DNA of 64,000 nucleotides from Mesorhizobium sp. ORS 3324. GTDB taxonomy: Bacteria > Pseudomonadota > Alphaproteobacteria > Rhizobiales > Rhizobiaceae. Of this stretch, positions 8,660-17,664 are shown piece after piece (the stretch's first letter is position 1; every line of letters begins with the position of its first letter). The notes under the pieces were generated by a model. That model made no database searches and was not told where the DNA came from. It saw only the letters and a list, made by a program, of their open reading frames with translations. The position numbers and the translations under genes were made by a program. The DNA is taken from NCBI GenBank assembly GCA_000824825.2, contig LM655202.1, positions 19,012 through 83,011 of the forward strand, in the 5' to 3' direction.

Positions 8660-10399
8660 ATGCATCTCACCCGCCGGACGCTGATCGCCGTCAGCCTTTC
8701 ACTTATCCTCGCCTTCACACCATCGGTTGCCGTCTTCGCCGCTTCGCCCGCTCCCGCCACGGGCGAGCATGGCATGGTGGTAACGGCCCAGCATCTCGCC
8801 ACCGAGGTCGGCGTCGAGGTGCTGAAGAAAGGCGGCAACGCGGTCGATGCCGCCGTTGCCGTGGGCTATGCGCTCGCCGTCGTCTATCCGACCGCCGGCA
8901 ATATCGGCGGCGGCGGATTCATGACCGTCCGCCTGAAGGACGGCCGATCGACCTTCATCGATTTCCGCGAGCGCGCGCCGCTCGCCGCGGCCAGGACCAT
9001 GTATCTCGACAAGGACGGCAATCCGGTGAAGGGCGCCAGCCTCGATGGTTATCTCGCGATCGGCGTGCCGGGCTCCGTCGCGGGTTTCGAGATGGCGCGC
9101 GCGAAATACGGCACGCTTTCAAGACAAGAGCTGATGGCGCCGGCGATTGCTTACGCCAAGGATGGCTTCGTCCTCAGCCAGGGCGACGCCGCCTCTTTCG
9201 CTGGCGGCGCCGCGCGGCTGGCGAAGGATCCGGCCGCGGCCGCCATCTTCCTGAAAAAGGATGGCAAGCCCTATGGCGCCGGCGAGAAGCTAGCGCAGCC
9301 GGACCTTGCCGCCTCGCTTACGACAATCTCGGAGAAGGGGCCCGACGCCTTCTACAAGGGGGCAATTGCGGACGCGATCGTCAAGGCAAGCGGCGCCAAG
9401 GGCGGCATCCTCGCCAAGGCCGATTTCGAGCAATATGCGGTGCGCGAGCTGAAACCCGTGACCTGTTCCTATCGCGGCTACGAGATCATCTCCTCGCCGC
9501 CGCCGAGCTCGGGCGGCCTCATCATCTGCGAGATCCTGAACATCCTGGAAGGCTACCCGCTCTCCTATCTCGGCGCCGGCTCGGCCGAGACCGTCCACGT
9601 CATGGTGGAGGCCATGCGCCATGCCTATGTCGACCGCAACTCGGCGCTCGGCGACCCGGATTTCGTCGACAATCCGGTCTCGAAGCTGCTCGACAAGGGC
9701 TATGCCAAGGACATCCGCGGCAAGATCGACCCGTTCCGCGCCGGCGTCTCGAAGGACCTGATGCCGAAGGGTTTTGGCGAGTCGAAGGAGACGACCCACT
9801 ATTCGATCATCGACAATGACGGCAATGCGGTCGCTGTCACCTATACGCTGAACGGCTCGTTCGGCGCCGGCGTCGTCGCCGGCGGCACCGGCATCCTGCT
9901 CAACAACGAGATGGACGATTTCACCCAGAAGCCCGGCGTGCCCAACCTTTACGGACTGGTCCAGGGCGAGGCCAATGCCATCCAGCCGAAGAAGACGCCT
10001 TTGTCCTCGATGAGCCCGACGATCGTGACGAAGGACGGCAAGCCGTTCATGGTTATCGGCAGCCCGGGCGGCTCGCGTATCATCACCATCACGCTGGAAG
10101 CCATCGTCAACGTCGTCGATCATGGCATGAACATTCAGGAGGCGATCGACGCGCCGCGCATCCATCATCAATGGCTGCCCGACACCGTCTATATCGAGCC
10201 GTTCGGCCTCTCGCGCGACACCGAAAGGTTGCTCGCCGGCATGGGCTATCACCTCGACCTCAGCGACCAGACCTGGGGCCAGGCGGCCGGCATATTGGTC
10301 GGCGGCAAGAGCCTGCCGGAAATCGAGAAGGGTGGCGGCGCGCGCTATAACGGCGCCATCGACAGCCGGGCTGCGTCCGGCGAAGCTTTGGGGTATTAA
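8660..10399 (+). CDS. ggt: Gamma-glutamyltransferase, secreted
   Basis: 579 residues with an N-terminal signal peptide ending near FTPSVAVFAA, so the enzyme should act in the periplasm. It is an autoprocessed Ntn hydrolase. The small subunit would start at Thr378 in TTHYSIIDNDGNAVAVTYT, the hallmark cleavage site. The family segments GGNAVDAAVA, PTAGNIGGGGFM and GSPGGSRIITI are present. It hydrolyses or transfers gamma-glutamyl groups, for example from glutathione, allowing use of extracellular glutathione. The start follows GGAGAGCCCGCC. Its stop codon overlaps by 4 bp the stop of the convergent gene on the other strand. Confidence 0.93.
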   Translation: MHLTRRTLIAVSLSLILAFTPSVAVFAASPAPATGEHGMVVTAQHLATEVGVEVLKKGGNAVDAAVAVGYALAVVYPTAGNIGGGGFMTVRLKDGRSTFIDFRERAPLAAARTMYLDKDGNPVKGASLDGYLAIGVPGSVAGFEMARAKYGTLSRQELMAPAIAYAKDGFVLSQGDAASFAGGAARLAKDPAAAAIFLKKDGKPYGAGEKLAQPDLAASLTTISEKGPDAFYKGAIADAIVKASGAKGGILAKADFEQYAVRELKPVTCSYRGYEIISSPPPSSGGLIICEILNILEGYPLSYLGAGSAETVHVMVEAMRHAYVDRNSALGDPDFVDNPVSKLLDKGYAKDIRGKIDPFRAGVSKDLMPKGFGESKETTHYSIIDNDGNAVAVTYTLNGSFGAGVVAGGTGILLNNEMDDFTQKPGVPNLYGLVQGEANAIQPKKTPLSSMSPTIVTKDGKPFMVIGSPGGSRIITITLEAIVNVVDHGMNIQEAIDAPRIHHQWLPDTVYIEPFGLSRDTERLLAGMGYHLDLSDQTWGQAAGILVGGKSLPEIEKGGGARYNGAIDSRAASGEALGY

Positions 10400-10743
10400 A
10401 TCACTAGCGTAAGGGTGGACGCGATCAGCATCACGGCGGCGATGGCGACGAACAGCGCATAGATGCGCGGCCGGTCGAGCAGCAGCGCATTACCTGATAT
10501 CCAAGCGGCCGTGGCGCCGCCAAGCGCGAACAGGAAGCCGTTGCGATGGCCCCAGTTCATGGACGCAGCCATCAGGCCGCCGATAATCAGCGCGCCGAAC
10601 ACGATGATGACGGCCACGGCATATTTCTCGAAATCGCTGCCGCGGCCCATCGCCGGCCCCATCGCATTGAGATTGGGCAGGTCGTCGGGATCGTAGGGGT
10701 TGGCCGAGCCGTATTCGTCTTGACCGAGGGATTCGCGCATCAT
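10396..10743 (-). CDS. Small membrane protein of unknown function
   Basis: 115 residues from the ATG at 10743, which follows GGAGAACGA. The first 45 residues are polar (SANPYDPDDLPNLN), and then come about three hydrophobic segments: AVAVIIVFGALIIGGLMAA, GFLFALGGATAAWISG and IYALFVAIAAVMLIASTLTL. No family recognised. It lies tail-to-tail with ggt, the two sharing TTAA. A longer reading of the frame to 11112 is arginine-rich and lacks a ribosome binding site, so I rejected it. Confidence 0.65.
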   Translation of the reverse strand: MMRESLGQDEYGSANPYDPDDLPNLNAMGPAMGRGSDFEKYAVAVIIVFGALIIGGLMAASMNWGHRNGFLFALGGATAAWISGNALLLDRPRIYALFVAIAAVMLIASTLTLVI

Positions 10744-10900
10744 TCGTTCTCCGCTGGGCGGCAACAAACCATCAACGCTTGCCGAGCGCAACCAACATCG
10801 CCATCGCAGCCCTGCATTCGCCCATTGCCTGGTGCCGGCGTGCCACGGTTTCCCGGCAGGCCTCAACGGCCGAGGGTGTGGCGCGGTTCCACGGCTTGAT

Positions 10901-12250
10901 CTATCTGGAAAAATCGCTGCGCACGATACCGTGCCGCTGCAGCTTGTCGTAAAAGGTTTTGCGCGGGATTCCGAGCGCCTCGATCGTGCGCCGCACGTCG
11001 CCGTCGTTGCGACCAAGTGTCTCGCGGATGATCTCGGCCTCGTAACGATCCAGCCGCTCCGGCAACGGCAGGGAGGCATCCGAATCGGTGGGCTGAGGCG
11101 AAGGCCTTCCATCGATCTCCTCCAGTCCGAGCACGAAGCGCTCGGCGAAATGCGCCAGCTCGCGCACGTTACCTGGCCAGTCGTGTTCTCTCAGATGACG
11201 CTGGACGGCGGCCGGCGCTGCCGGCACCGGGCGGTGGAAGCGGGCCGCGGCGCGCTCGGCGAAATAGCCGAACAGCAGCGGCACGTCGTCTCGGCGCTCG
11301 CGCAGCGGCGGGATCGAAAGCGTCACCACGTTGAGCCGGTAGTAGAGGTCCTCGCGGAAAGCGCCGCGCTGGCTCGCGTCGCCGAGATCGACCTTGGCGG
11401 CGGCGACGACGCGCAGATCGACCGGCCGGATTTCGTTGGTGCCGAGCGGCGTCACCTCGCGCATCTCCAGCACGCGCAGCATCTGCACCTGCGTCGAAGG
11501 CGGCATGCTTTCGATCTCGTCGAGGAACAGTGTGCCGCCGCTCGAATGCTCGATGCGTCCGATCCGCTTCTTCTGCGCCCCGGTGAAGGCGCCGGCCTCA
11601 TGGCCGAACAATTCGCTCTCGATCACCGTTTCCGGCAGCGTGCCGCAGTTGAGCGCCACGAAATTGCCCTTGGCGCGGCGGCTCCAGCGGTGCAGCAGGT
11701 TGGCCACCACCTCCTTGCCGGAGCCGGTCTCGCCGGTCACCAGCACGTCGACATCGGTGTCGGCGATCTGCCTTAGCGTGCGGCGCAGCCGCTCCATCGC
11801 CGGCGTCTGGCCGATCAGCGGCAGGCCCTCCTGCGCCTGCTCGGCCGCCTCGCGCAAGGCGCGGTTCTCCATCACCAGGCGGCGCTTCTCCGCCGCGCGC
11901 CATACACTTTGCGCCAGCCGGTCGGCCGCGAAGGGTTTGGTGATGAAATCATAGGCGCCGTCCTTGATCGCCTTGACCGCCATGGCGATGTCGCCATGAC
12001 CGGTGATCAGGATGACGGGGATATCCGGGTCGAGGTCAACCACGCGATCGAAGAGCTGCAGGCCATCCATTTCGGGCATGCGGATGTCCGACACCACGAC
12101 ACCGGCAAAGTCGGCATCCAGGCCGGCAAGCGCCTGGCTTGCCGAGGAAAAGGCAGACACAGCAAAACCGGCGAGCTCCAGCGTCTGTTCAGTCGCCTTG
12201 AGCAGGTCGCCGTCGTCGTCGATCAGGATGACCGAATTGCCGTTCGTCAT
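10901..12250 (-). CDS. dctD: C4-dicarboxylate response regulator, sigma-54 activator
   Basis: 449 residues in three domains. The receiver has acidic residues Asp11-Asp12 and the phosphoacceptor Asp55 in VVVSDIRMPEMDG. The AAA+ domain has GETGSGKE, the sigma-54 contact loop GAFTGA and GTLFLDEIE. The Fis-type C-terminal helix-turn-helix ends in GIPRKTFYDKLQRHGI. Phosphorylated by DctB, it activates dctA from a sigma-54 promoter. Its ATG overlaps the dctB stop by 4 bp, so kinase and regulator are co-translated. The divergent dctA, its promoter and an upstream dyad make the assignment firm. Confidence 0.93.
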   Translation of the reverse strand: MTNGNSVILIDDDGDLLKATEQTLELAGFAVSAFSSASQALAGLDADFAGVVVSDIRMPEMDGLQLFDRVVDLDPDIPVILITGHGDIAMAVKAIKDGAYDFITKPFAADRLAQSVWRAAEKRRLVMENRALREAAEQAQEGLPLIGQTPAMERLRRTLRQIADTDVDVLVTGETGSGKEVVANLLHRWSRRAKGNFVALNCGTLPETVIESELFGHEAGAFTGAQKKRIGRIEHSSGGTLFLDEIESMPPSTQVQMLRVLEMREVTPLGTNEIRPVDLRVVAAAKVDLGDASQRGAFREDLYYRLNVVTLSIPPLRERRDDVPLLFGYFAERAAARFHRPVPAAPAAVQRHLREHDWPGNVRELAHFAERFVLGLEEIDGRPSPQPTDSDASLPLPERLDRYEAEIIRETLGRNDGDVRRTIEALGIPRKTFYDKLQRHGIVRSDFSR

Positions 12251-14127
12251 GTCGGACCAGCTTTCGCAAGATGGATGGTGAAGCAGGTGCCCTGGTCGCT
12301 GCTTGCCACGTCGATGCGCCCGCCATAATCGGCGACGATATCTTTCGAAATGACAAGGCCGAGCCCGAGCCCTCTTTCCTTCGACGTGTTGAACGGTGTG
12401 AACAGCGATTTCAGGATCGCCGGCGGGATGCCCGGACCGTTGTCCGACACCACGAGCGCCACGCCGCCAGACGCTTCCGAAGCGGACACTTCGACCCGTG
12501 CGTCGTCGCGACCTTCCAGCGCTTCCAGCGCGTTCTGGAACAGGTTGATCAGCACCTGTTCGAGCCGCAGACGGTTACCCATCACCTTGAGCGCCGGCGG
12601 CGGCAGCGTGATCGCCAGCGCGTCAAGCCGGCCGGCGAAACGGCTCCTGAGCAGCACGACAGCACCTTCGATCACGCCGCGCAGCTCGACCGGCTCGGCG
12701 GCGGTGCGCCCCTTGCGGGCGAAGGCCTTCAGCTCTTCGGTGATGGCTCCGATGCGCTCGGTGAGCGCGGCGATCGCGCCGAGATTCTCTTGCGCCGGCG
12801 CCGTCTGCCGGCGCTCCAGGAAGACGCGCGCATTGTCGGCATAGGCGCGAATCGTCGCCACCGGCTGGTTGATCTCATGTGCGACGCCGGCTGCGACTTG
12901 GCCGAGGGTCGCCAGGCGGTTGGCCTGCACCAGCTCCTGCTGCATGATCTGCAGCTTGGCTTCGGTGCTGCGGTGATCGGCGATCTCGGCCTGCAGCCGG
13001 TCGCGCGCAAGGCTGAGATCCTGCGTGCGCTCGACGACGCGGCGCTCGAGCTCGGCGCGCGCCGCCTGCTCGACGGCGATCCGCATCTGGGCGGATTGCC
13101 GGCGCCACAACAGATAGGCGGCAAACGCGATGAGCGGAACGACAACGCCGAGCGCAAGCAGCCGCATTTCGCGCTGGGCCGAGGCAATCGGCGCTTCCGC
13201 GGGAACGAGATAGTCGAGCCGCCACGGCGTCGAAGGCACCGCCGTCGACAGCCGCAGATATTCCGCGTCGCTGCCGCCCGGCGTAATCGCATGGACCAGC
13301 GCGACGTCGGCGCTCAGCGCCTGTGGCTTGGTGATCGGCAGGGGCACAAGCGGCGCGTCGCCGAACTGCTGGCTGGCGCGGATATCGGCAAGCACCGGCT
13401 GGGCAAGCGGCGCCGTCGTCATGAAGCGCCAGGAAGGCACGCTGGTGACAAGCACCACGCCATGCTCGTCGCTGACATAGGCTGGGCGGTTGGCCTCGTG
13501 CCAGTCGGCCTCGAGCTGGTCGAACTCCATCTTGACCACGACGACGCCGAGCGGTGCCGCCGCACTGCCGACCCGGCGCGAGATGTAGAGCCCGGGGCGC
13601 TTGCTGGTGTTGCCGAGCGCGAAATATTCGGCGGTGCCGGACTGCATGGCGCCGGAGAAATAGGCGCGAAAACCATAGTCGTTGCCGACGAAGCTAACCG
13701 GCTCGCGCCAATTGCTGGACGCAATCGCAAAACCGTCCGTGCCGGTGACGTAGAGCACCGAAGCCTTGGTGCCGGAGACCAGCCCTTCCAGCTTGCGGTT
13801 CAGCACGTCGATCGAAGCCGGACTGCGCTCGGTCAGCGCGTCATGCACCTGCTGATCTTCGGACAGAAGCAACGGCAGCGCGCGCGGATTTTCGAGCACG
13901 GCGCGCAGCAGCGCGACTTTCAGATTGGCATCGGTGCGCCCTTGCGTGGTGAGCGCCCCGATCTCGGTCGTCCGCCCATAGAGGCCGGCGCCGTAGAGCG
14001 CCGCGAGCACGATGAGCAGCGCCACCGCGGCAAACAGCAGCCAGGCGCGCCGCGCCCGCCCGGCGAGCAGTTCGGGCGTCAAGGAGAGGGCAGCGGCAGG
14101 GCGTTGCAGCATGCCGTATTTGTGCAT
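12247..14127 (-). CDS. dctB: C4-dicarboxylate sensor histidine kinase
   Basis: About 626 residues. A transmembrane helix (WLLFAAVALLIVLAALYGAG) is followed by a periplasmic double-Cache sensor, a second helix (LLALGVVVPLIAFAAYLLW), a coiled coil and the kinase core. The phosphorylated histidine sits in GVAHEINQPVATIRAYADNA; N, G1 and G2 boxes follow (LINLFQNALEAL, DNGPGIP, GLGLVISKDI). It senses succinate, malate or fumarate and phosphorylates DctD. The start is uncertain: ATG at 14127, ATG at 14112 or TTG at 14139, none with a good ribosome binding site. The first and last lie inside the putative DctD-binding dyad. Confidence 0.92.
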   Translation of the reverse strand: MHKYGMLQRPAAALSLTPELLAGRARRAWLLFAAVALLIVLAALYGAGLYGRTTEIGALTTQGRTDANLKVALLRAVLENPRALPLLLSEDQQVHDALTERSPASIDVLNRKLEGLVSGTKASVLYVTGTDGFAIASSNWREPVSFVGNDYGFRAYFSGAMQSGTAEYFALGNTSKRPGLYISRRVGSAAAPLGVVVVKMEFDQLEADWHEANRPAYVSDEHGVVLVTSVPSWRFMTTAPLAQPVLADIRASQQFGDAPLVPLPITKPQALSADVALVHAITPGGSDAEYLRLSTAVPSTPWRLDYLVPAEAPIASAQREMRLLALGVVVPLIAFAAYLLWRRQSAQMRIAVEQAARAELERRVVERTQDLSLARDRLQAEIADHRSTEAKLQIMQQELVQANRLATLGQVAAGVAHEINQPVATIRAYADNARVFLERRQTAPAQENLGAIAALTERIGAITEELKAFARKGRTAAEPVELRGVIEGAVVLLRSRFAGRLDALAITLPPPALKVMGNRLRLEQVLINLFQNALEALEGRDDARVEVSASEASGGVALVVSDNGPGIPPAILKSLFTPFNTSKERGLGLGLVISKDIVADYGGRIDVASSDQGTCFTIHLAKAGPT

Positions 14128-14140
14128 GATTTCGCACAAA
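14119..14140 (+). promoter_or_regulatory. Putative DctD upstream activating site for dctA
   Basis: TTTGTGC-N8-GCACAAA is a perfect 7-bp dyad, followed at once by another half-like GCACAA. It lies about 117 bp upstream of the sigma-54 promoter, the usual place for an enhancer bound by an NtrC-type activator. Binding by DctD is inferred from position and symmetry. Confidence 0.65.
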
Positions 14141-14245
14141 GCACAATTCGACCTATGCGGATCGTCGCACGCCTCATCCTGGTTGGGAGTTCACTCAAGC
14201 GAAAAAGCTGAATGAAATCAGTTCGAAATCTCCCGCAACCGAATC

Positions 14246-14261
14246 TGGCACGCCCATTGCA
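14246..14261 (+). promoter_or_regulatory. Sigma-54 promoter of dctA
   Basis: TGGCAC-GCCCA-TTGCA matches the -24/-12 consensus TGGCAC-N5-TTGCW exactly, with GG at 14247-14248 and GC at 14259-14260. Transcription would start near 14272, some 70 bp before dctA. Confidence 0.9.
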
Positions 14262-14343
14262 AACGTCTCTGCAGCAGCCGCGAGGCTGTGGAGGTCAACT
14301 GCCCCGGGAGGTCGAGCTTCTCGATCGGGGCTGAACGGAGGAT

Positions 14344-15678
14344 ATGATGCAGACAGCTATCGCTGCCGCGGAGCCGCGCGGCAAGGTTCCCTTTTACCGG
14401 CATCTCTACGTGCAGGTCCTGGCGGCGATCGCCGCCGGCATCCTGCTCGGCCATTTCTATCCCGATATCGGCGCCTCGCTGAAACCGCTGGGCGATGCCT
14501 TCATCAAGCTGGTCAAGATGGTGATCGCGCCGGTGATCTTCCTCACGGTCGCGACCGGAATCGCCGGCGTCTCCGACCTGCACAAGGTCGGCCGCGTCGC
14601 CGGCAAGGCGATGGCCTATTTCCTCGTCTTCTCGACGCTGGCGCTCATCGTCGGTCTGGTCGTTTCGAATGTCATCCAGCCCGGCGCCGGCATGCACATC
14701 AATCCGGCGACGCTCGACGCCTCGAAGGTTTCGACCTTCACCGAAAAGGCGCATGACACGACCATCGTCGGCTTCCTGATGAACATCATTCCCGACACCA
14801 TCACCGGCGCCTTCGCGCAGGGTGATATCCTGCAGGTGCTGTTCTTCTCGGTGCTGTTCGGCGTGGCGCTGGCGCTTGTCGGCGAGCGCGGCCGCCCGGT
14901 CGTCGATTTCCTGCAGGCGCTCACTGCGCCGATCTTCCGCCTCGTCGCCATCCTGATGAAGGCGGCGCCCATCGGTGCCTTCGGCGCCATGGCCTTCACC
15001 GTCGGCAAATATGGCATCGGCACGATCGCCAATCTCGCCATGCTGATCGGCACTTTCTACCTGACGTCGCTGCTCTTCGTGCTCGTCGTGCTGGGCGTGG
15101 TCGCATGGTACAACGGCTTCTCTATCCTGGCGCTGATCCGCTACATCAAGGAAGAGCTGCTGTTGGTGCTCGGCACCTCGTCTTCTGAGGCTGCCCTTCC
15201 GGGCTTGATGGCCAAGATGGAGCGTGCCGGCTGTAACCGCTCGGTGGTCGGCCTGGTCATTCCGACTGGGTATTCCTTCAATCTCGACGGCACCAATATC
15301 TACATGACGCTGGCGGCGCTGTTCATCGCCCAGGCGACCGACACGCCGCTCACCTTCGGCGACCAGATCCTGCTCTTGCTCGTCGCCATGCTGAGCTCCA
15401 AGGGTGCTGCCGGCATTACCGGCGCCGGCTTCATCACTTTGGCCGCCACGCTCTCGGTCGTGCCCTCGGTGCCGGTCGCCGGCATGGCGCTGATCCTTGG
15501 CGTCGACCGCTTCATGTCGGAATGCCGGGCGCTCACCAACTTCGTCGGCAACGCTGTCGCGACCATTGTCGTGGCGCGCTGGGAAGGTGAGCTCGACCAG
15601 AAGCAATTCGCCGCCGCCATGGCCGGCCAGTTGTCGGAAGAGGCCGACTTGTCGCTATCGGGTTTGCAGCCCGCCTAA
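14344..15678 (+). CDS. dctA: C4-dicarboxylate/H+ symporter
   Basis: 444 residues of the DAACS glutamate/dicarboxylate symporter family. Signatures include GILLGHFYP, VKMVIAPVIFLTVATGIAG, the serine-rich re-entrant loop GTSSSEAALPGL and the transport motif NLDGTNIYMTLAALFIAQA. It imports succinate, malate and fumarate across the inner membrane, the main carbon supply to nitrogen-fixing bacteroids in rhizobia generally. Two ATGs lie in tandem (14344 and 14347) after CGGAGGATATG; the second has the better spacing. It is divergent from dctB and probably monocistronic, closed by the hairpin at 15763-15799. Confidence 0.95.
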   Translation: MMQTAIAAAEPRGKVPFYRHLYVQVLAAIAAGILLGHFYPDIGASLKPLGDAFIKLVKMVIAPVIFLTVATGIAGVSDLHKVGRVAGKAMAYFLVFSTLALIVGLVVSNVIQPGAGMHINPATLDASKVSTFTEKAHDTTIVGFLMNIIPDTITGAFAQGDILQVLFFSVLFGVALALVGERGRPVVDFLQALTAPIFRLVAILMKAAPIGAFGAMAFTVGKYGIGTIANLAMLIGTFYLTSLLFVLVVLGVVAWYNGFSILALIRYIKEELLLVLGTSSSEAALPGLMAKMERAGCNRSVVGLVIPTGYSFNLDGTNIYMTLAALFIAQATDTPLTFGDQILLLLVAMLSSKGAAGITGAGFITLAATLSVVPSVPVAGMALILGVDRFMSECRALTNFVGNAVATIVVARWEGELDQKQFAAAMAGQLSEEADLSLSGLQPA

Positions 15679-15681
15679 AAA

Positions 15682-15725
15682 GCAATTCCTGGAAAAGTGC
15701 GCAGCGGTTTTCCGTCCGGAATTGC
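15682..15725. repeat. Rhizobial intergenic palindrome (GGAATTGC type)
   Basis: Outer arms GCAATTCC and GGAATTGC enclose GGAAAAGTGCGCAGCGGTTTTCC, itself partly self-complementary. A related core (GGAAAGTGCGCAGCGGCTTTCC) recurs at 28093-28122. It sits just after the dctA stop and could also act as a 3' hairpin. Confidence 0.65.
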
Positions 15726-15762
15726 GTCAAGACAAAGATCGCTTAAGCATCCTCCTGAGCCT

Positions 15763-15799
15763 GGACAGGCCGCGGCTCCGCCGCGGCCTGTCCTTCTTG
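15763..15799 (+). terminator. Probable terminator downstream of dctA
   Basis: A perfect 13-bp stem (GGACAGGCCGCGG / CCGCGGCCTGTCC) with a 5-base loop CTCCG is followed by TTCTT. It is the strongest hairpin between dctA and the next gene. Confidence 0.7.
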
Positions 15800-15869
15800 C
15801 CGGACGCCGCATAGGGTGGTGCCGACCGGCACGCCCGGTTCGGGCAACAAATTCGAAGGGGGCCGGCGA

Positions 15870-16451
15870 ATGAGCAGCACGTTTCCGGAAATCTACCTGG
15901 TTCGCCACGGCGAGACGGAGTGGAGCGCGTCGGGCAGGCACACCGGCCGCACCGACATTCCGCTGACCGCGAAGGGCGAGGAGGCCGCGCGGAACGTTGC
16001 CGATCGCCTCAGGGGCCTCACCTTCCAGGCGGTCTGGTCGAGCCCCTCGCGGCGCGCCTTCGACACCTGCCGGCTCGCCGGCTTCGGCGAGCGCGCCGTG
16101 AAGAAGCCGGACCTGCAGGAATGGGACTATGGCGCCTATGAAGGCGTGACGACCGAGGAGATCCTTGCCGGACGCCCCGGCTGGCAATTGTTTCGCGACG
16201 GCTGTCCGAACGGCGAGACGGCCGCCGAAGTCGGCGCCCGGGCCGACGCCGTCATCGCCGAGGCTCGCGCCGTCGCCGGCAACGTGCTCATCTTCTCGAG
16301 CTCGCATTTCCTGCGCGTGCTTGCCGCGCGCTGGGTGGGCCTGTCGCCGCAGGGCGGCGCGCATTTCGTTCTCGATACGGCAAGCCTCAGCATCCTCGGC
16401 TACGAGCACGATTTGACCGAGCCGGTCATCCGCAGGTGGAACCGGAGATAG
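15870..16451 (+). CDS. Histidine phosphatase family protein (phosphoglycerate-mutase-like)
   Basis: 193 residues from the ATG at 15870, after AAGGGGGCC; an upstream in-frame ATG at 15816 has no such signal. The catalytic RHG motif is in IYLVRHGETEWS near the N-terminus, with the second histidine in FSSSHFLRVLAARW. GRTDIPLTAKGEEAA and WDYGAYEG are typical of cofactor-dependent mutase-like phosphatases. The substrate cannot be read from sequence; sugar phosphatase or alpha-ribazole-type phosphatase are possible. It stands alone between dctA and a repeat. Confidence 0.85.
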   Translation: MSSTFPEIYLVRHGETEWSASGRHTGRTDIPLTAKGEEAARNVADRLRGLTFQAVWSSPSRRAFDTCRLAGFGERAVKKPDLQEWDYGAYEGVTTEEILAGRPGWQLFRDGCPNGETAAEVGARADAVIAEARAVAGNVLIFSSSHFLRVLAARWVGLSPQGGAHFVLDTASLSILGYEHDLTEPVIRRWNRR

Positions 16452-16462
16452 CGATCGCGGAC

Positions 16463-16614
16463 TCCCCCTCATCCGGCCGCTTCGCGGCCACCTTCTCCCC
16501 GAGGGGAGAAGAGGTCGGCGCCGACGCTGGTCGGCTCCTCTCCCTCGGGGGAGAGGTCGGATTGCCCCGAATTGCCTTTCGCAATTCGGCTGGCAACCCG
16601 GGTGAGGGGGATGC
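16463..16614. repeat. Mosaic intergenic palindromic element
   Basis: It begins with CCCCCTCATCCGG, ends with the inverted GGGTGAGGGGG, and holds nested hairpins: GGCCGCTTCGCGGCC, CTTCTCCCC...GGGGAGAAG, CTCTCCCTCGGGGGAGAG and CCGAATTGC-N5-GCAATTCGG. It separates the convergent phosphatase and pseudouridine synthase genes and may end both transcripts. Confidence 0.7.
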
Positions 16615-17393
16615 TAGGCGCGACTCCTCTCGCCCGACAGCGTCGCCAGCTCCTCGGCCGTCAGGTGCCGCGCCTTGCCCTTTGCCAGATCGCCGAGCTG
16701 CAAGGCGCCGATCGCCACCCGCACCAGCCTCAACACCTCGATGTCGAAAGCGCCGAGCAGGCGGCGGATCTGGCGGTTGCGGCCCTCGTCGAGCACGATC
16801 TCCAGCCAGGCCGTGCGCCCGCCGCTGCGCAGGAGAGCGATCGAGCTTGCCGTCAGCGATTCTCCGTCGACGGCAGCGCCTTCGCGAAACTGTTCGAGCA
16901 TCTCCTCGCCGGGCACGGAAGCGATCTGCACATGATAGGTCTTGGCGACATGCGAGGCGGGATCGAGCAGGCCGTTTGCCCAGCGCGTGTCGTTGGTCAT
17001 CAGGAGCAGGCCTTCGCTCGCCTTGTCGAGCCGGCCGACCGGCGCCACGAAGGGCAGGTTGAGATCGGCCAGGCAGTCGTAGACGGTGCCGCGCCCTTCG
17101 GGATCGTCGCGCGTTGTGACCAGCCCGCGCGGCTTGTTGAGCATCAGATAGACTTTTCGCTCGGCGACGACCGGCTCGCCGTCGAGGGTGATCTGGTCGC
17201 GGCCGAGATCGACACGCAGCGCAGGGTCTCGCGCCACCTTACCTGCCACCCGCACGCGGCCTTCGGCGATCAGCACTTCGGCCTGCTTGCGCGAGCACAG
17301 CCCGAACTTCGACAGCGCACGGGCAAGGCTGACTCTTGGGGCCGAGCCGCCTTGCTTGGATTCTCGCCGCGCGGGAATGGGCTTGCGTGTCAT
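16614..17393 (-). CDS. rRNA pseudouridine synthase (RsuA/RluB/E/F family)
   Basis: 259 residues from the ATG at 17393. An N-terminal S4 RNA-binding domain (ALSKFGLCSRKQAEVLIAEG) precedes the catalytic domain with PVGRLDKASEGLLLMTND, whose aspartate is the catalytic residue, and the typical MLNKPRGLVTT and EGRNRQIRRLL segments. It converts a uridine in ribosomal RNA to pseudouridine. The target cannot be told; RluB- or RluE/F-like enzymes fit. The frame continues upstream to 17507, but that part is basic and unlike the family. Confidence 0.88.
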   Translation of the reverse strand: MTRKPIPARRESKQGGSAPRVSLARALSKFGLCSRKQAEVLIAEGRVRVAGKVARDPALRVDLGRDQITLDGEPVVAERKVYLMLNKPRGLVTTRDDPEGRGTVYDCLADLNLPFVAPVGRLDKASEGLLLMTNDTRWANGLLDPASHVAKTYHVQIASVPGEEMLEQFREGAAVDGESLTASSIALLRSGGRTAWLEIVLDEGRNRQIRRLLGAFDIEVLRLVRVAIGALQLGDLAKGKARHLTAEELATLSGERSRA

Positions 17394-17664
17394 TCCCGCG
17401 CAGATGCCATGCATGGCAAGGTCGTGCAAGCGACGCCTCAAATGGTGGCAGCGCGATTTGCCTCTAAGCGATTCCGAACGGAGAGCCGCTGTGCAGGTTC
17501 CTGGCATCGCTCTTTAGAACTTCAGATTGAGGCTGCCCTTGATGCCGCGGCCCCGGCAAAAGATCCTGCGGGTGACGGTCAACTGCGGGATGCAGACAGC
17601 GTTTCGGGGGAAGTAGGACGCCGGCTTTTGCAGGCACGAGCAGGGAGGCCTGATCGTGACGAAG

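Noticed and set aside
12271..14211. Plus-strand open frame of 646 codons
   Set aside because: It is the exact antisense of dctB, which has a complete kinase domain; the frame is rich in Arg, His and Gly and has no family motif.
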